In this document: in pieces, positions 8,679-16,198 of the stretch
Numbering within the stretch: the first letter of the stretch is position 1
How the letters are laid out: the number at the start of each line of letters is the position of its first letter
Source of the DNA: Roseivivax marinus
Lineage (GTDB): Bacteria; Pseudomonadota; Alphaproteobacteria; Rhodobacterales; Rhodobacteraceae
Assembly (NCBI RefSeq): GCF_900109705.1
Contig: NZ_FOAI01000016.1
Span: 1 to 64,000, forward strand
Length of the DNA: 64,000 bases
Direction: 5' to 3'
The notes under the pieces: generated by a model
Database searches by the model: none
Seen by the model: the letters and a program-made list of their open reading frames with translations, nothing else
What the model was told of the DNA's origin: nothing
Position numbers and translations under genes: made by a program

Positions 8679-9386
8679 ATGATCCCTGCCCGCCTTCGTC
8701 TCTGTCTGACCCTGTTCGCCATGCTCTTCGCGGCCTCGTGCGGCCGTCCCCTCACTGAAAACGAGGCGCGCTTCGCCGACGCCTTGCAGGGCGACGAGGT
8801 CAATCCGGCCCGCGTGCGCTTCCACGACGGCCATTTCGCCGGCTCGATCACCTATTCGCGACCGAAGCGGCCGCGCCTGACCTGCCAGGAGAGGATCTGG
8901 CCCCCTGCGACCGACGACGAGATCACCGTGTCGCCGGGCGCTACCACGTTCTTCAACCGCGTCCTGTATCGAGAGGATCTCTACCGGGACGACTTCCTCG
9001 AAGGTTTCCCCGATCAGGTCGACCTCGTGTCGGTCATGCTCTTCGCGCACGAGATGACGCATGTCTGGCAATGGCAGAACCGAAAGCGGACGCGCTATCA
9101 CCCGCTTCGCGCGGCACTCGAACACACGCGGAGCGCAGACCCCTACCTCTTTGAGCCCGACGAGGGCACAGCGGATTTTCTGGCCCATGGCTACGAGCAG
9201 CAAGGGGCAATCGTCGAGGAGTTCGTGTGCTGTCGTCTTCTCGACCCCGAGGCGCCGCGGACCGACCGGCTGCGTCGCATGATATCTGCCGAGATGAACA
9301 TCTCTCGGCTCGACGACGCACTGACAGGGGTGGATGTGGCGATCCCGTGGGCGGACGCGAAGGTCGAGGGAATCTGCCGGGAGTGA
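8679..9386 (+). CDS. Putative lipoprotein with HExxH motif (Vgr-related protein type)
   Basis: The 235-residue protein has a signal peptide ending in the lipobox FAAS-C with cysteine 21, so it is probably a lipoprotein. The mature part begins RPLTENEARFADAL and carries FAHEMTHVWQW with the zinc-metalloprotease motif HEMTH at residues 124-128. Small proteins of this design are often annotated as Vgr-related proteins, although they are not VgrG spikes. ATG 8679 was chosen over an upstream in-frame ATG at 8643 because it places the signal peptide at the N-terminus. Peptidase activity is not proven. Confidence 0.65.
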   Translation: MIPARLRLCLTLFAMLFAASCGRPLTENEARFADALQGDEVNPARVRFHDGHFAGSITYSRPKRPRLTCQERIWPPATDDEITVSPGATTFFNRVLYREDLYRDDFLEGFPDQVDLVSVMLFAHEMTHVWQWQNRKRTRYHPLRAALEHTRSADPYLFEPDEGTADFLAHGYEQQGAIVEEFVCCRLLDPEAPRTDRLRRMISAEMNISRLDDALTGVDVAIPWADAKVEGICRE

Positions 9387-9407
9387 CGCGGGCCGGAATG
9401 GCCCGCG
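9387..9407. terminator. Hairpin between two convergent genes
   Basis: An 8-bp perfect stem (CGCGGGCC and GGCCCGCG) with the loop GGAAT begins directly after the stop codon of the lipoprotein gene and lies 14 bases from the 3' end of the convergent csbD gene. There is no T-run on either strand. A bidirectional terminator or mRNA 3'-end stabiliser is likely. Confidence 0.55.
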
Positions 9408-9420
9408 CCAGAAATCAGGT

Positions 9421-9666
9421 TCATGCCGACCGGGTGTGAGGGTCGTTCGGGTCCGTGTGCTGATCGTCCTTCTGGTTCGCCAGCCACTTGTCGACCTCGT
9501 GCGAGGCCTCTTCCTTCGTCTTGCCGTACTTGGCCTGGATCTTGCCCTCGAGTTGCTCGCGGTTGCCCTTGACCTCCTGGACATCGTTGTCCGTGAGATC
9601 ACCCCACTGCTCGCGGATGGAGCCGGTGAAGCGTTTCCAGTTTCCTTCGACTTGATCCCAGTTCAT
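9421..9666 (-). CDS. CsbD family stress protein
   Basis: The 81-residue product begins MNWDQVEGNWKRFTGSIREQ and continues with a WGDLTDNDV segment and a KGNREQLEGKIQ helix, a textbook CsbD-like sequence. CsbD proteins are small, hydrophilic, and induced in general or osmotic stress; their biochemical role is unknown. The ATG at 9666 follows AAGGAGG. The frame is open further upstream, but that part lacks family similarity. The gene stands alone and converges on the lipoprotein gene. Confidence 0.9.
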   Translation of the reverse strand: MNWDQVEGNWKRFTGSIREQWGDLTDNDVQEVKGNREQLEGKIQAKYGKTKEEASHEVDKWLANQKDDQHTDPNDPHTRSA

Positions 9667-9769
9667 GGCACATGCCTCCTTGCATTGCGGTTCGGTGGAG
9701 AACGCGCAGCTGGTCGCTTTGGTTGCCCGTGGCACGGGAATCGTGATCAACCGAAACGCGGGCCCTTGC

Positions 9770-10930
9770 TCAGCTGGAGTAACGCCGCCGCCATCCGAGC
9801 CATGACCGCTTCGGTCGCGGCTCACCCTGCTGGAAAGCCGCGCCCTCCGCCGTCCCGCGCAGGGTTTCGGCGGTCAGTTCCGACGGCCAGCTGCCGCCCA
9901 GAACGGCCACGCCAAGTGCCACGTCGCCGACGATCCGGTCGAGCTCCGCGTGCTCTTCGGGGCTGAAGGCGATCGTCTGCCGCGCCACAGCGGCAAGAAA
10001 CGCGGCACGGTAGACCGAGCGCTCTCCCCCGGCGGGGTGAAGGTTCGGGCGCAGGATGGGCAGCGCGGGGATGCGGTAGTTGCGCTCGATCGCCACGGGT
10101 GCCCAGCCGGCGCACGCAGCGGCATCCAGACCGGCCACGGTTCCGGACAACGGCGCCGTCGCGTTATGCTCGGCGATCGAGGACAGGAGGCCCGGATAGT
10201 CCCGCCGGAGCGCCTCGAGCACCGCGCCGGCCCGGTGCCCGCCGCCGGGCAACGCGCTCTGCGGCTCACCCGCGGCCAGAAGCGAGATTTGCCCTGCGAG
10301 CAGCCCCGGTCGGTTCGGCCGCGGCCGGTCCGGGCGCCGCGCCGGCATTTCCTCGGCCACCCGCGCCAGGCCAGACAGCGCGCCTCGGGGCGTCCGCCCG
10401 CCGCGGGGTCGCGCGCCGCGCGCGCAGGCGGCAAGGGCCAGAACCAGGATCGGACGCGCCGGGCCCTCGTCGTGGATCATTCGCGCCAGCGCCAGCGGAT
10501 CGCGCGGCGGTTGTCCGCTTTCGTGGTCGGTGAGCGCGAGAGCGGCGCCGTGGCGGTCCCGCAAGTAGCGCACCCAGGCCGACAGCGGCGCGGTATCACC
10601 CGGTCGGCGCAAATCGCCGCGATTGGCCACCGGGCGGTACGGCGCCGCCCAGGACCAGATATTCGCCAGTTGGTGCACTCGTCCACCGGAGGCTGCGCCG
10701 TGCAGTACGCCGAGGCCCGGGGCGTCGTCCTCGTCCCCGGACGGCCGGGCCCCGAACGGCACGGTGCGTACCAGCGCCAGGGCATAGAGCTGCGCGAGTT
10801 CGGCGGCCGTTTTGCGCACGATCGCGGTCTCGCCGGTCTCGTCCCCCGCCACGATGGGAGCGTCGACGAGGCCAAGCGGGGCTGCAGTGGCTCTGCGGGA
10901 GCGGGAAGCGTTTTCGGTCATGGCGCTCAT
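9770..10930 (-). CDS. Hypothetical protein, faintly haloperoxidase-like at the N-terminus
   Basis: This frame (about 386 residues from ATG 10930; alternatives at 10957 and 10921) reads as protein on the minus strand: TAAELAQLYALALVRTVPFG near residues 40-60, a LALARMIHDEGPARPILVLA helix, and a C-terminal IVGDVALGVAVLGGSW. The phrase resembling ELYxxALxRDVPF recalls bacterial vanadium haloperoxidases, but the catalytic SGH motif of that family is not seen, so any relation would be distant or degenerate. No good ribosome binding site marks the start. It is divergent from the regulator gene at 11294, which might control it. Confidence 0.45.
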   Translation of the reverse strand: MSAMTENASRSRRATAAPLGLVDAPIVAGDETGETAIVRKTAAELAQLYALALVRTVPFGARPSGDEDDAPGLGVLHGAASGGRVHQLANIWSWAAPYRPVANRGDLRRPGDTAPLSAWVRYLRDRHGAALALTDHESGQPPRDPLALARMIHDEGPARPILVLALAACARGARPRGGRTPRGALSGLARVAEEMPARRPDRPRPNRPGLLAGQISLLAAGEPQSALPGGGHRAGAVLEALRRDYPGLLSSIAEHNATAPLSGTVAGLDAAACAGWAPVAIERNYRIPALPILRPNLHPAGGERSVYRAAFLAAVARQTIAFSPEEHAELDRIVGDVALGVAVLGGSWPSELTAETLRGTAEGAAFQQGEPRPKRSWLGWRRRYSS

Positions 10931-11293
10931 GGTCTGGAGGCAGTCGGGAACCCGCATGGCGCGGGTCGGCGTCAGACGGCACAATGGCCAGAACGCGTGA
11001 TTTGCCCGTGAATCCAACACTGTTCCGTACCGTCACATCCTGCAATTCGAGTGCGTGACCGGCTTTGACCAAGCACATCACCCTTTAGGGTATATACCGC
11101 CAGAAAAATAACATCCTGAAGTTGCGACGCGATTTGCCGCGAGGTGGTGAACGATTCGTTTCCCGTCACGTCCGCTGTCGTTCTGCAGAACCGCGCGTTG
11201 GCCAGGACCTACGCCGCGTTCACGCGGGTTTCACATTCCCTCACGCCCGATCGCACGCTATCGTGATGCGAACCCCAACCGAAAGGGCGCGCC
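10931..11293. promoter_or_regulatory. Divergent intergenic region with candidate promoter and operator
   Basis: This 363-base gap separates the hypothetical gene from the winged-helix/TPR regulator gene. It is A/T-richer than its surroundings. TTGACC at 11065-11070 and TATATA at 11091-11096 are promoter-like but 20 bases apart, so the pairing is weak. ACCCTTTAGGGT at 11080-11091 is an inverted repeat that overlaps them and could be an operator. No gene is seen. Confidence 0.35.
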
Positions 11294-12898
11294 GTGAGCC
11301 TTCCTGCACCGGATCCAGCCTCCGTCCGCGTGAACGTGATCGGACCGTTCAGCGTGACCGCTGCCGACGGAACCGACCTCACGCCGCTCGGCGCGAAGCC
11401 GCAGGCGCTGATCGCCATGCTCGCGCTCAGCCCAGGGATGCGCAGACCGCGGCGCTGGCTCGAGGACAAGCTCTGGAGCACGTCGCCGGAGAAGCAGGCC
11501 GGGGCGAGCCTGCGGCAGGCCCTCGTCAAGATCCGTGGCGCATTTGGTGACTGGTCCGATGCGCTCGAGGCCGAGCGAACCGCGATCGGTCTCGACCCGA
11601 CCCGTGTGCAGGTGATCTTGCGGCAGAACGACTACGAGATGCCGCGCGAACTGCTCGAGGGCCTCGATGCCCGCGATCCCGAGTTCGACGAATGGCTCCG
11701 AGACGAGCGCACCCGGCACGAGAACCGCCACGGCAATGCCGCGCTGCATCGTCCGGCCGGCCTCACGCTGATGTGCCGTACGCAGGTCCGCACCGAGGCG
11801 ATGCCGTCGCTCGTGGGCGAGGTTCTGGCGGACCGCATCGGTGACGCGATCTCGGAGCAGGTGCGCGCATGGCGCCATGCCGGCACCACCGACGGCATCG
11901 GCGCCGAGATCGTCGGCGACCTCGATATCTCGTGCGACATGATCGAGACCGCGGAGGGCGGACGGGTCTATGTCCGCATCCTGCACCCGGCCACGCGGCG
12001 CATTCTCTACTCTCGGCTGATCGAGGTCGATGACGTCCAGGAAATCCTCGGCGCCTCGGCGCGCGTCTCGGCGATCGTTTTCGAAGCTGCCGACTGGGCG
12101 CTGACCGCACTGCCCGCGACGCTCGACCGCGCCCGGCCCAAGGCACAGGCGACCGACCTGCAGCGGCGCGCGCTTACGCGGATGTTCAGCTTCCAGCCCG
12201 GCGCGCTGCGCGAGGCCGACGCGCTGCTCGCGCAGGCCCACGAGATCGAGGGCAACGGCATCTACACCGCGTGGCGCAGCCTTGCGCGGACGATCCAGCT
12301 GATCGAGCTTCTGGAGCCCGACCGCGAGGCGCTGATCGACGAGATCCAGGAATTGAACTACTCCGCCCTGTCGGAGGCCCCCAACAACGCGCTCGTGCTG
12401 GCGCTGCTGAGCCAGGTGCGGATCATGGCCCTCGGCGATGCCGCGGGTGGCGTCGACCTTGCCGAGCGTTCGGTGGAGCGCAACGCGTCCTCGGGCTTCG
12501 GGTGGCTGTCCCTGTCCGTTTCTCGGATGCTGGCGGGAGAACCGTCGCAGGCCATGGCGCTGTCCCTGAGGGCGCGCGAGATCGCGCGATATTCGCCCTT
12601 CCGCCACTGGTGGGACCTCTACCACTGCATCACCTGCGTGGCGAACGACCACTCCGAACTGGCCATCGAGGCGGCCGAGGCGGCGGTGCGGCAGGCTCCG
12701 TTCTTCCGCCCGGCCTATCGGCATCTCGTGGCGCTTTACGCGCAGCAGGGACGGTTCGACCGGGCGATCAAGATCGCCGAGCGGCTGGAGAGGATCGAGC
12801 CTGGTTTCACCCTCGACAGGCTGGTGAACGACGATACCTACCCGGTCCGCACGCTGCGGACGAAGGGGTTGCTCGACCCGGTGCGAGCGATGCTCTGA
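11294..12898 (+). CDS. Transcriptional regulator with winged-helix and TPR-like domains
   Basis: The 534-residue protein opens with a beta-strand/winged-helix module typical of OmpR/SARP-type regulators: VIGPFSVTAADGTDLTPLG, then AMLALSPGMRRPRRWLEDKLW and ASLRQALVKIR, within about residues 10-80. The middle (residues 155-280) contains a predicted nucleotide-independent sensor-like region, and the C-terminal 230 residues are helical repeats ending in TPR-like units (FRPAYRHLVALYAQQGRFDRA). No membrane helix or phosphoacceptor domain is seen. The start is GTG at 11294 behind GAAAGGGCGC. It is divergent from the hypothetical gene to its left; the target genes and signal are unknown. Confidence 0.7.
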   Translation: MSLPAPDPASVRVNVIGPFSVTAADGTDLTPLGAKPQALIAMLALSPGMRRPRRWLEDKLWSTSPEKQAGASLRQALVKIRGAFGDWSDALEAERTAIGLDPTRVQVILRQNDYEMPRELLEGLDARDPEFDEWLRDERTRHENRHGNAALHRPAGLTLMCRTQVRTEAMPSLVGEVLADRIGDAISEQVRAWRHAGTTDGIGAEIVGDLDISCDMIETAEGGRVYVRILHPATRRILYSRLIEVDDVQEILGASARVSAIVFEAADWALTALPATLDRARPKAQATDLQRRALTRMFSFQPGALREADALLAQAHEIEGNGIYTAWRSLARTIQLIELLEPDREALIDEIQELNYSALSEAPNNALVLALLSQVRIMALGDAAGGVDLAERSVERNASSGFGWLSLSVSRMLAGEPSQAMALSLRAREIARYSPFRHWWDLYHCITCVANDHSELAIEAAEAAVRQAPFFRPAYRHLVALYAQQGRFDRAIKIAERLERIEPGFTLDRLVNDDTYPVRTLRTKGLLDPVRAML

Positions 12899-12931
12899 GC
12901 CTCTCGTCCCGGAGCGCCCGGGACGCTGGTT

Positions 12932-13417
12932 TCAGCCGTCCTCGTCGAGCGAGCCGTGGATCGCGACCTGCGTGAGATCGGCGTCGGGGGCATGGATCGT
13001 GCGGAAGCTTTCGCGGACGCCACTGCCGGTCAGCTCGCGCGATACCGTGAGGAGCGTGTTGGGATCGTGATCCTCGCAAAGCTCGACCATGTCGTCGATC
13101 TCGGTCTTCGCCACGGGACGGGCGGCGTCCACGGACGGGGCGCCATAGACATCGACGAAGTGTTGCGCGAGCCGGTCTATGGCGGCCTCGCGCTCTGCCG
13201 GCTGACAGACCGTGACGGCCACGAAGGTCACGCGACCGAAGGTCTCGGTGCCGAGCCAGCCGTTCGAGAACGCCTGCCGCGCCTTTCCGACGAGATCACC
13301 CTCGGTCCAGTCCGAGAACTCGAAACCGCCGGCGATGCACCATTCGCCGGTGCGCGCCGCGTTCGAAAACACGCGCCGGTCGCTTTCGTCGAAATGGATC
13401 GCGCGGGCGAGCTTCAC
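12932..13417 (-). CDS. DUF6505 family protein
   Basis: The 161-residue protein begins MKLARAIHFDESDRRVF and contains EWCIAGGFEFSDW and GWLGTETFGRVTFV segments that I recognise as the DUF6505 family. Function is unknown; there is no signal peptide or membrane helix, so it is probably cytoplasmic. Its start overlaps the stop of the ligase-like gene upstream by 4 bases (13414-13417), showing translational coupling. It is the last gene of a four-gene set with the ligase-like protein, Mrp and DUF6494. Confidence 0.75.
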   Translation of the reverse strand: MKLARAIHFDESDRRVFSNAARTGEWCIAGGFEFSDWTEGDLVGKARQAFSNGWLGTETFGRVTFVAVTVCQPAEREAAIDRLAQHFVDVYGAPSVDAARPVAKTEIDDMVELCEDHDPNTLLTVSRELTGSGVRESFRTIHAPDADLTQVAIHGSLDEDG

Positions 13418-14130
13418 GATGTCGGCGCCTCGAGTTGCGCGACGAGCGGCACCGCGCGGGTGCCCTCGGGCGTCTTCACGAGCAGGTTCATGTCTTCGTC
13501 GAGACCGAGTGCCGTGCCCTCTACCCCGCCGATGTTAACCGGATCGCCGATGCCATGAGCAAGGTTGGTCCATTCCCGATGCAGTTCGGCCGCGCCGTCC
13601 TCTTCCCAGCGGTGGATCCAGTTGAGCGCGTGGCGCGCCCAGGCCTCCACGAGGTCAAGCGGGGCCACGTCGCCGCAACCCTCGGCGTCGAGGGCGGTGA
13701 TATCGGGCGTCTTCCCCCCGTCCACACCCTCGGGCGACGTCGCCCGCACGGTTAACGACAGCACCAGCCAGTCCGGCGCCGCGTCGCCCTCGGACGATGG
13801 CGCCACGGCACGCACGCGGCCACACTCCGCCCCGTTCACCATGATGCGGCCGTCCCAGGCGAGATGAACCGCGACCTCGGACGGCCCCAGCGCGCCCAGC
13901 GCATTCTGGAAGGCGACGCCCGCGAGCGGGATCATCTGCGCCGCGCTCCGGCGCGAGACCTCGGGCACGAGGACCAGCGCCACGTCCACGTCCGCCGCCA
14001 CGGCGTCATAGAGCAGGAGCCCCGCCTCGGCGCCGCGCGCGGCGGCCGACACGGCCTCCTCGAGCGGCGATCCGGCCGCGGCGTGGCCGTCGAGCAGCGG
14101 CGGGAAGGAAAGCGTCTCTGCCGTGCTCAT
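13414..14130 (-). CDS. Biotin/lipoate protein ligase-like protein with DUF4444
   Basis: The 238-residue protein is built like a degenerate biotin/lipoate protein ligase. The N-terminal part contains LDGHAAAGSPLEEAVSAA, and a central strand-rich region includes LVLSLTVRAT. The C-terminal 60 residues (WTNLAHGIGDPVNIGGVEGT, VPLVAQL) look like the DUF4444 or SH3-like extension. Such proteins are annotated as ligase family without known substrate. The gene overlaps mrp upstream and DUF6505 downstream by 4 bases each, so the three are cotranslated. Confidence 0.7.
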   Translation of the reverse strand: MSTAETLSFPPLLDGHAAAGSPLEEAVSAAARGAEAGLLLYDAVAADVDVALVLVPEVSRRSAAQMIPLAGVAFQNALGALGPSEVAVHLAWDGRIMVNGAECGRVRAVAPSSEGDAAPDWLVLSLTVRATSPEGVDGGKTPDITALDAEGCGDVAPLDLVEAWARHALNWIHRWEEDGAAELHREWTNLAHGIGDPVNIGGVEGTALGLDEDMNLLVKTPEGTRAVPLVAQLEAPTS

Positions 14131-15200
14131 GCCTGCCCCGCGTCGACAAGGGTGCGGGCAAGCGCACGGAACGCCCCGGCCTGCGGGCTGTCGGGCTTCG
14201 ACACCACGATCGGCGCCCCGCCGTCGGAGGCGGTGCGGATGTCAAGGTGCAGCGGAATCTCCGCCAGCAGAGGCACGCCCAGCTTCTCGGCCTCGGCCGC
14301 GACGCCACCGTGGCCGAAGATGTGTTCCTCGTGGCCACAGTTCGAGCAGATGTGCGTGGACATGTTCTCGATCAGGCCGTGGATCGGCACCTCCATGCGC
14401 GCGAACATGTCGATGCCCTTGCGCGCGTCCAGAAGCGCCACGTCCTGCGGCGTCGAGACCACGACCGCGCCATCCACCTTGAACTTCTGCGACAGCGTCA
14501 TCTGAACGTCGCCGGTGCCCGGCGGCAGGTCCACGATCAGCACGTCGAGCGCGCCCCACTGAACCTGGTTCATCATCTGCTGCAGCGCACCCATCAGCAT
14601 CGGCCCGCGCCAGACAGTGGCCTGACCCTCGTTGGTCATCAGGCCGATCGACATCATGGTGACGCCGTAGTTCCGCAGCGGCAGGATGGTCTTGCCGTCG
14701 GGGCTGGCGGGCCGGCCGGACACGCCCAGCATCCGCGGCTGCGACGGCCCGTAGACATCGGCGTCAAGCAGGCCCACGCGGCGCCCTTCGGCGGCCAGCG
14801 CGCAGGCAAGGTTCGCGGAGACGGTGGACTTGCCCACGCCGCCCTTGCCCGAGGCCACCGCGATGATGCGATCGACGCCCGGCACGGCCTGCGGCCCCTG
14901 CGGTTTCGGTTTGGTCGCTGCCTTGAGGTCCGGCGGCGGCTTCGGCGCCGAGTGACCGGTCATCACGACCGACACCTTGCCGGCCCCGTCGAGTCCGGCC
15001 ACCGCCGCCTCTGCGGCGTCGCGAACGGGCTGGTAGGCTTCGGCCTTGTTCGGATCGACCTCGAGGACGAAGCGGGTGTCGCCCGTTGCCTCGTCCACGT
15101 TCAATGCGCGCACGCGTCCCGCAGCGACGATGTCGCCGTCGCTCACGGGGTCGGAAATTTCTTTCAGAGCGGTCAGGACCGCGTCACGGGAAAGCGCCAC
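14127..15200 (-). CDS. mrp: Mrp/NBP35 family Fe-S cluster carrier ATPase
   Basis: The 357-residue protein has an N-terminal MIP18/DUF59-like domain (residues 1-80), a Pro/Lys-rich linker, and a deviant Walker A GKGGVGKST at residues 118-126. A DVYGPSQPRMLG switch and the CxxC motif ICSNCGHE near residue 283 follow. Mrp/ApbC/Ind1 proteins bind and deliver 4Fe-4S clusters. The start is GTG at 15200, judged by the family N-terminus. Its stop overlaps the ligase-like gene. The DUF6494 gene lies 2 bases upstream in the same operon, and a complex I subunit gene is divergent behind it. Confidence 0.93.
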   Translation of the reverse strand: MALSRDAVLTALKEISDPVSDGDIVAAGRVRALNVDEATGDTRFVLEVDPNKAEAYQPVRDAAEAAVAGLDGAGKVSVVMTGHSAPKPPPDLKAATKPKPQGPQAVPGVDRIIAVASGKGGVGKSTVSANLACALAAEGRRVGLLDADVYGPSQPRMLGVSGRPASPDGKTILPLRNYGVTMMSIGLMTNEGQATVWRGPMLMGALQQMMNQVQWGALDVLIVDLPPGTGDVQMTLSQKFKVDGAVVVSTPQDVALLDARKGIDMFARMEVPIHGLIENMSTHICSNCGHEEHIFGHGGVAAEAEKLGVPLLAEIPLHLDIRTASDGGAPIVVSKPDSPQAGAFRALARTLVDAGQA

Positions 15201-15202
15201 GA

Positions 15203-15391
15203 TTACCCCTTGATGGTGCCGGTGACGACGTGCTCGACATCGAGCCCGTCTACGGTGATGACGGCGCGGGCCTCGTAGGTGCGGCCCTCGGGACCGCCGG
15301 CGTCGCGCACCGCCTCTTCGATGGCCTGTTGCGAGGTCACGCCGACCTGCTTCAGGAATTTCCGCATGGACATGTTGAAATCGTCGCTCAT
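15203..15391 (-). CDS. DUF6494 family small protein
   Basis: The 62-residue protein begins MSDDFNMSMRKFLKQVGVTS and ends VDGLDVEHVVTGTIKG. This pattern, a helical start with KFLKxVGVTSQ and a C-terminal beta strand pair, fits the DUF6494 family. Function is unknown. The ATG at 15391 follows GAAGGAGGGG, a strong ribosome binding site. It is the first gene of the DUF6494-mrp-ligase-DUF6505 operon. Confidence 0.8.
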   Translation of the reverse strand: MSDDFNMSMRKFLKQVGVTSQQAIEEAVRDAGGPEGRTYEARAVITVDGLDVEHVVTGTIKG

Positions 15392-15539
15392 GACACCCCT
15401 CCTTCGGGCTGCTCGCAAGGCGTGGCCGGGTGTAGTGGAGGCCCCGGGACCATGCAAGCCGGGAGGGGATGCGCCCGGCGCTTGATCCCGGCGCCGTGAT
15501 TGACGATATATCACCCGTCCAAGATACCGGAGACGATCC

Positions 15540-15851
15540 ATGCGCGCACGTATCTACCAGCCCGCCAAGACGGCCATGTCCTCGGGATGGGCCCGGACCC
15601 GGCACTGGGTGCTGGAGTTCATGCCCGAAAATGCCCGCCGCATCGACCCCCTGATGGGGTGGACGTCGTCGGACGACACTCAGGCGCAGGTGAAGATCCG
15701 CTTCGAGACCCGGGAGGAAGCAGAGGAATACGCCCGCGACCACGGCATCGACGCGGACGTCTTCGAGCCGAAGCAGCGCAAGCCTAACGTCCGCCCTCGG
15801 GGATACGCCGAGAACTTCGCCCACGATCGCCGGAACGCGTGGACGCATTGA
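15540..15851 (+). CDS. NADH dehydrogenase (complex I) accessory subunit, NDUFS4-like
   Basis: The 103-residue protein begins [20 protein letters not shown] and has the [17 protein letters not shown] and RPRGYAENF elements of the ETC complex I subunit family, the bacterial homologue of mitochondrial NDUFS4. That subunit stabilises the NADH-binding arm of complex I and is found mainly in alphaproteobacteria. It is a single gene, divergent from the DUF6494-mrp operon, and is followed by a strong intrinsic terminator at 15883-15906. The nuo operon itself is not in the window. Confidence 0.92.
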   Translation: MRARIYQPAKTAMSSGWARTRHWVLEFMPENARRIDPLMGWTSSDDTQAQVKIRFETREEAEEYARDHGIDADVFEPKQRKPNVRPRGYAENFAHDRRNAWTH

Positions 15852-16198
15852 TCGTCGTCAACTGTCGGCGGCCAAGGTGCGAGGCGTCCCGCTAGGGGCG
15901 CCTTTTGCTTTCTAGAGGTCTCTCTTTGGCTTTGCCCCCGCGGCTGATCGATCACCTGTGGTGCTGCCGGAAAGCAAACCAGCCGAAGCCCGCGGCGTTC
16001 ACCCCATTCCCTCGCCCGCCCCGGCCGGGCCCGGAAGGGCCTTTCTGCAAGTGCGCCGATCGGCTGCAAAATCCGCAGATTGACGCGGATCCCTGCCACC
16101 GCATCGCATGACCTTGCCGCCACGCGAAAACGTGCTTCCGCGCCTTCTCACCGGCACTCGGTTTCCGTAGTGTCCGCGGCAACGAGGAGGATACAGCG
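15852..16198. other. Intergenic region before metY
   Basis: This 347-base region holds the terminator of the complex I subunit gene at its left end and the GAGGAGG ribosome binding site of metY at its right end. I looked for SAM-binding riboswitch signatures (SAM-II, SAM/SAH), because metY genes of this group often carry one, and did not find the conserved strings. No gene is visible. Confidence 0.5.
15883..15910 (+). terminator. Intrinsic terminator after the complex I subunit gene
   Basis: GGCGTCCC (15883-15890) pairs with GGGGCGCC (15895-15902), one G-T wobble, with a GCTA loop, followed at once by TTTTGCTTTCT. This is a standard Rho-independent terminator 31 bases after the stop codon. 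Confidence 0.85.

Noticed and set aside
14247-15278. Plus-strand frame opposite mrp
   Set aside because: Mirror of a well-identified ATPase gene; His/Arg-rich translation without domains.
16080-16198. Possible SAM riboswitch ahead of metY
   Set aside because: The conserved strings of SAM-II, SAM-V and SAM/SAH elements were not found in this stretch.
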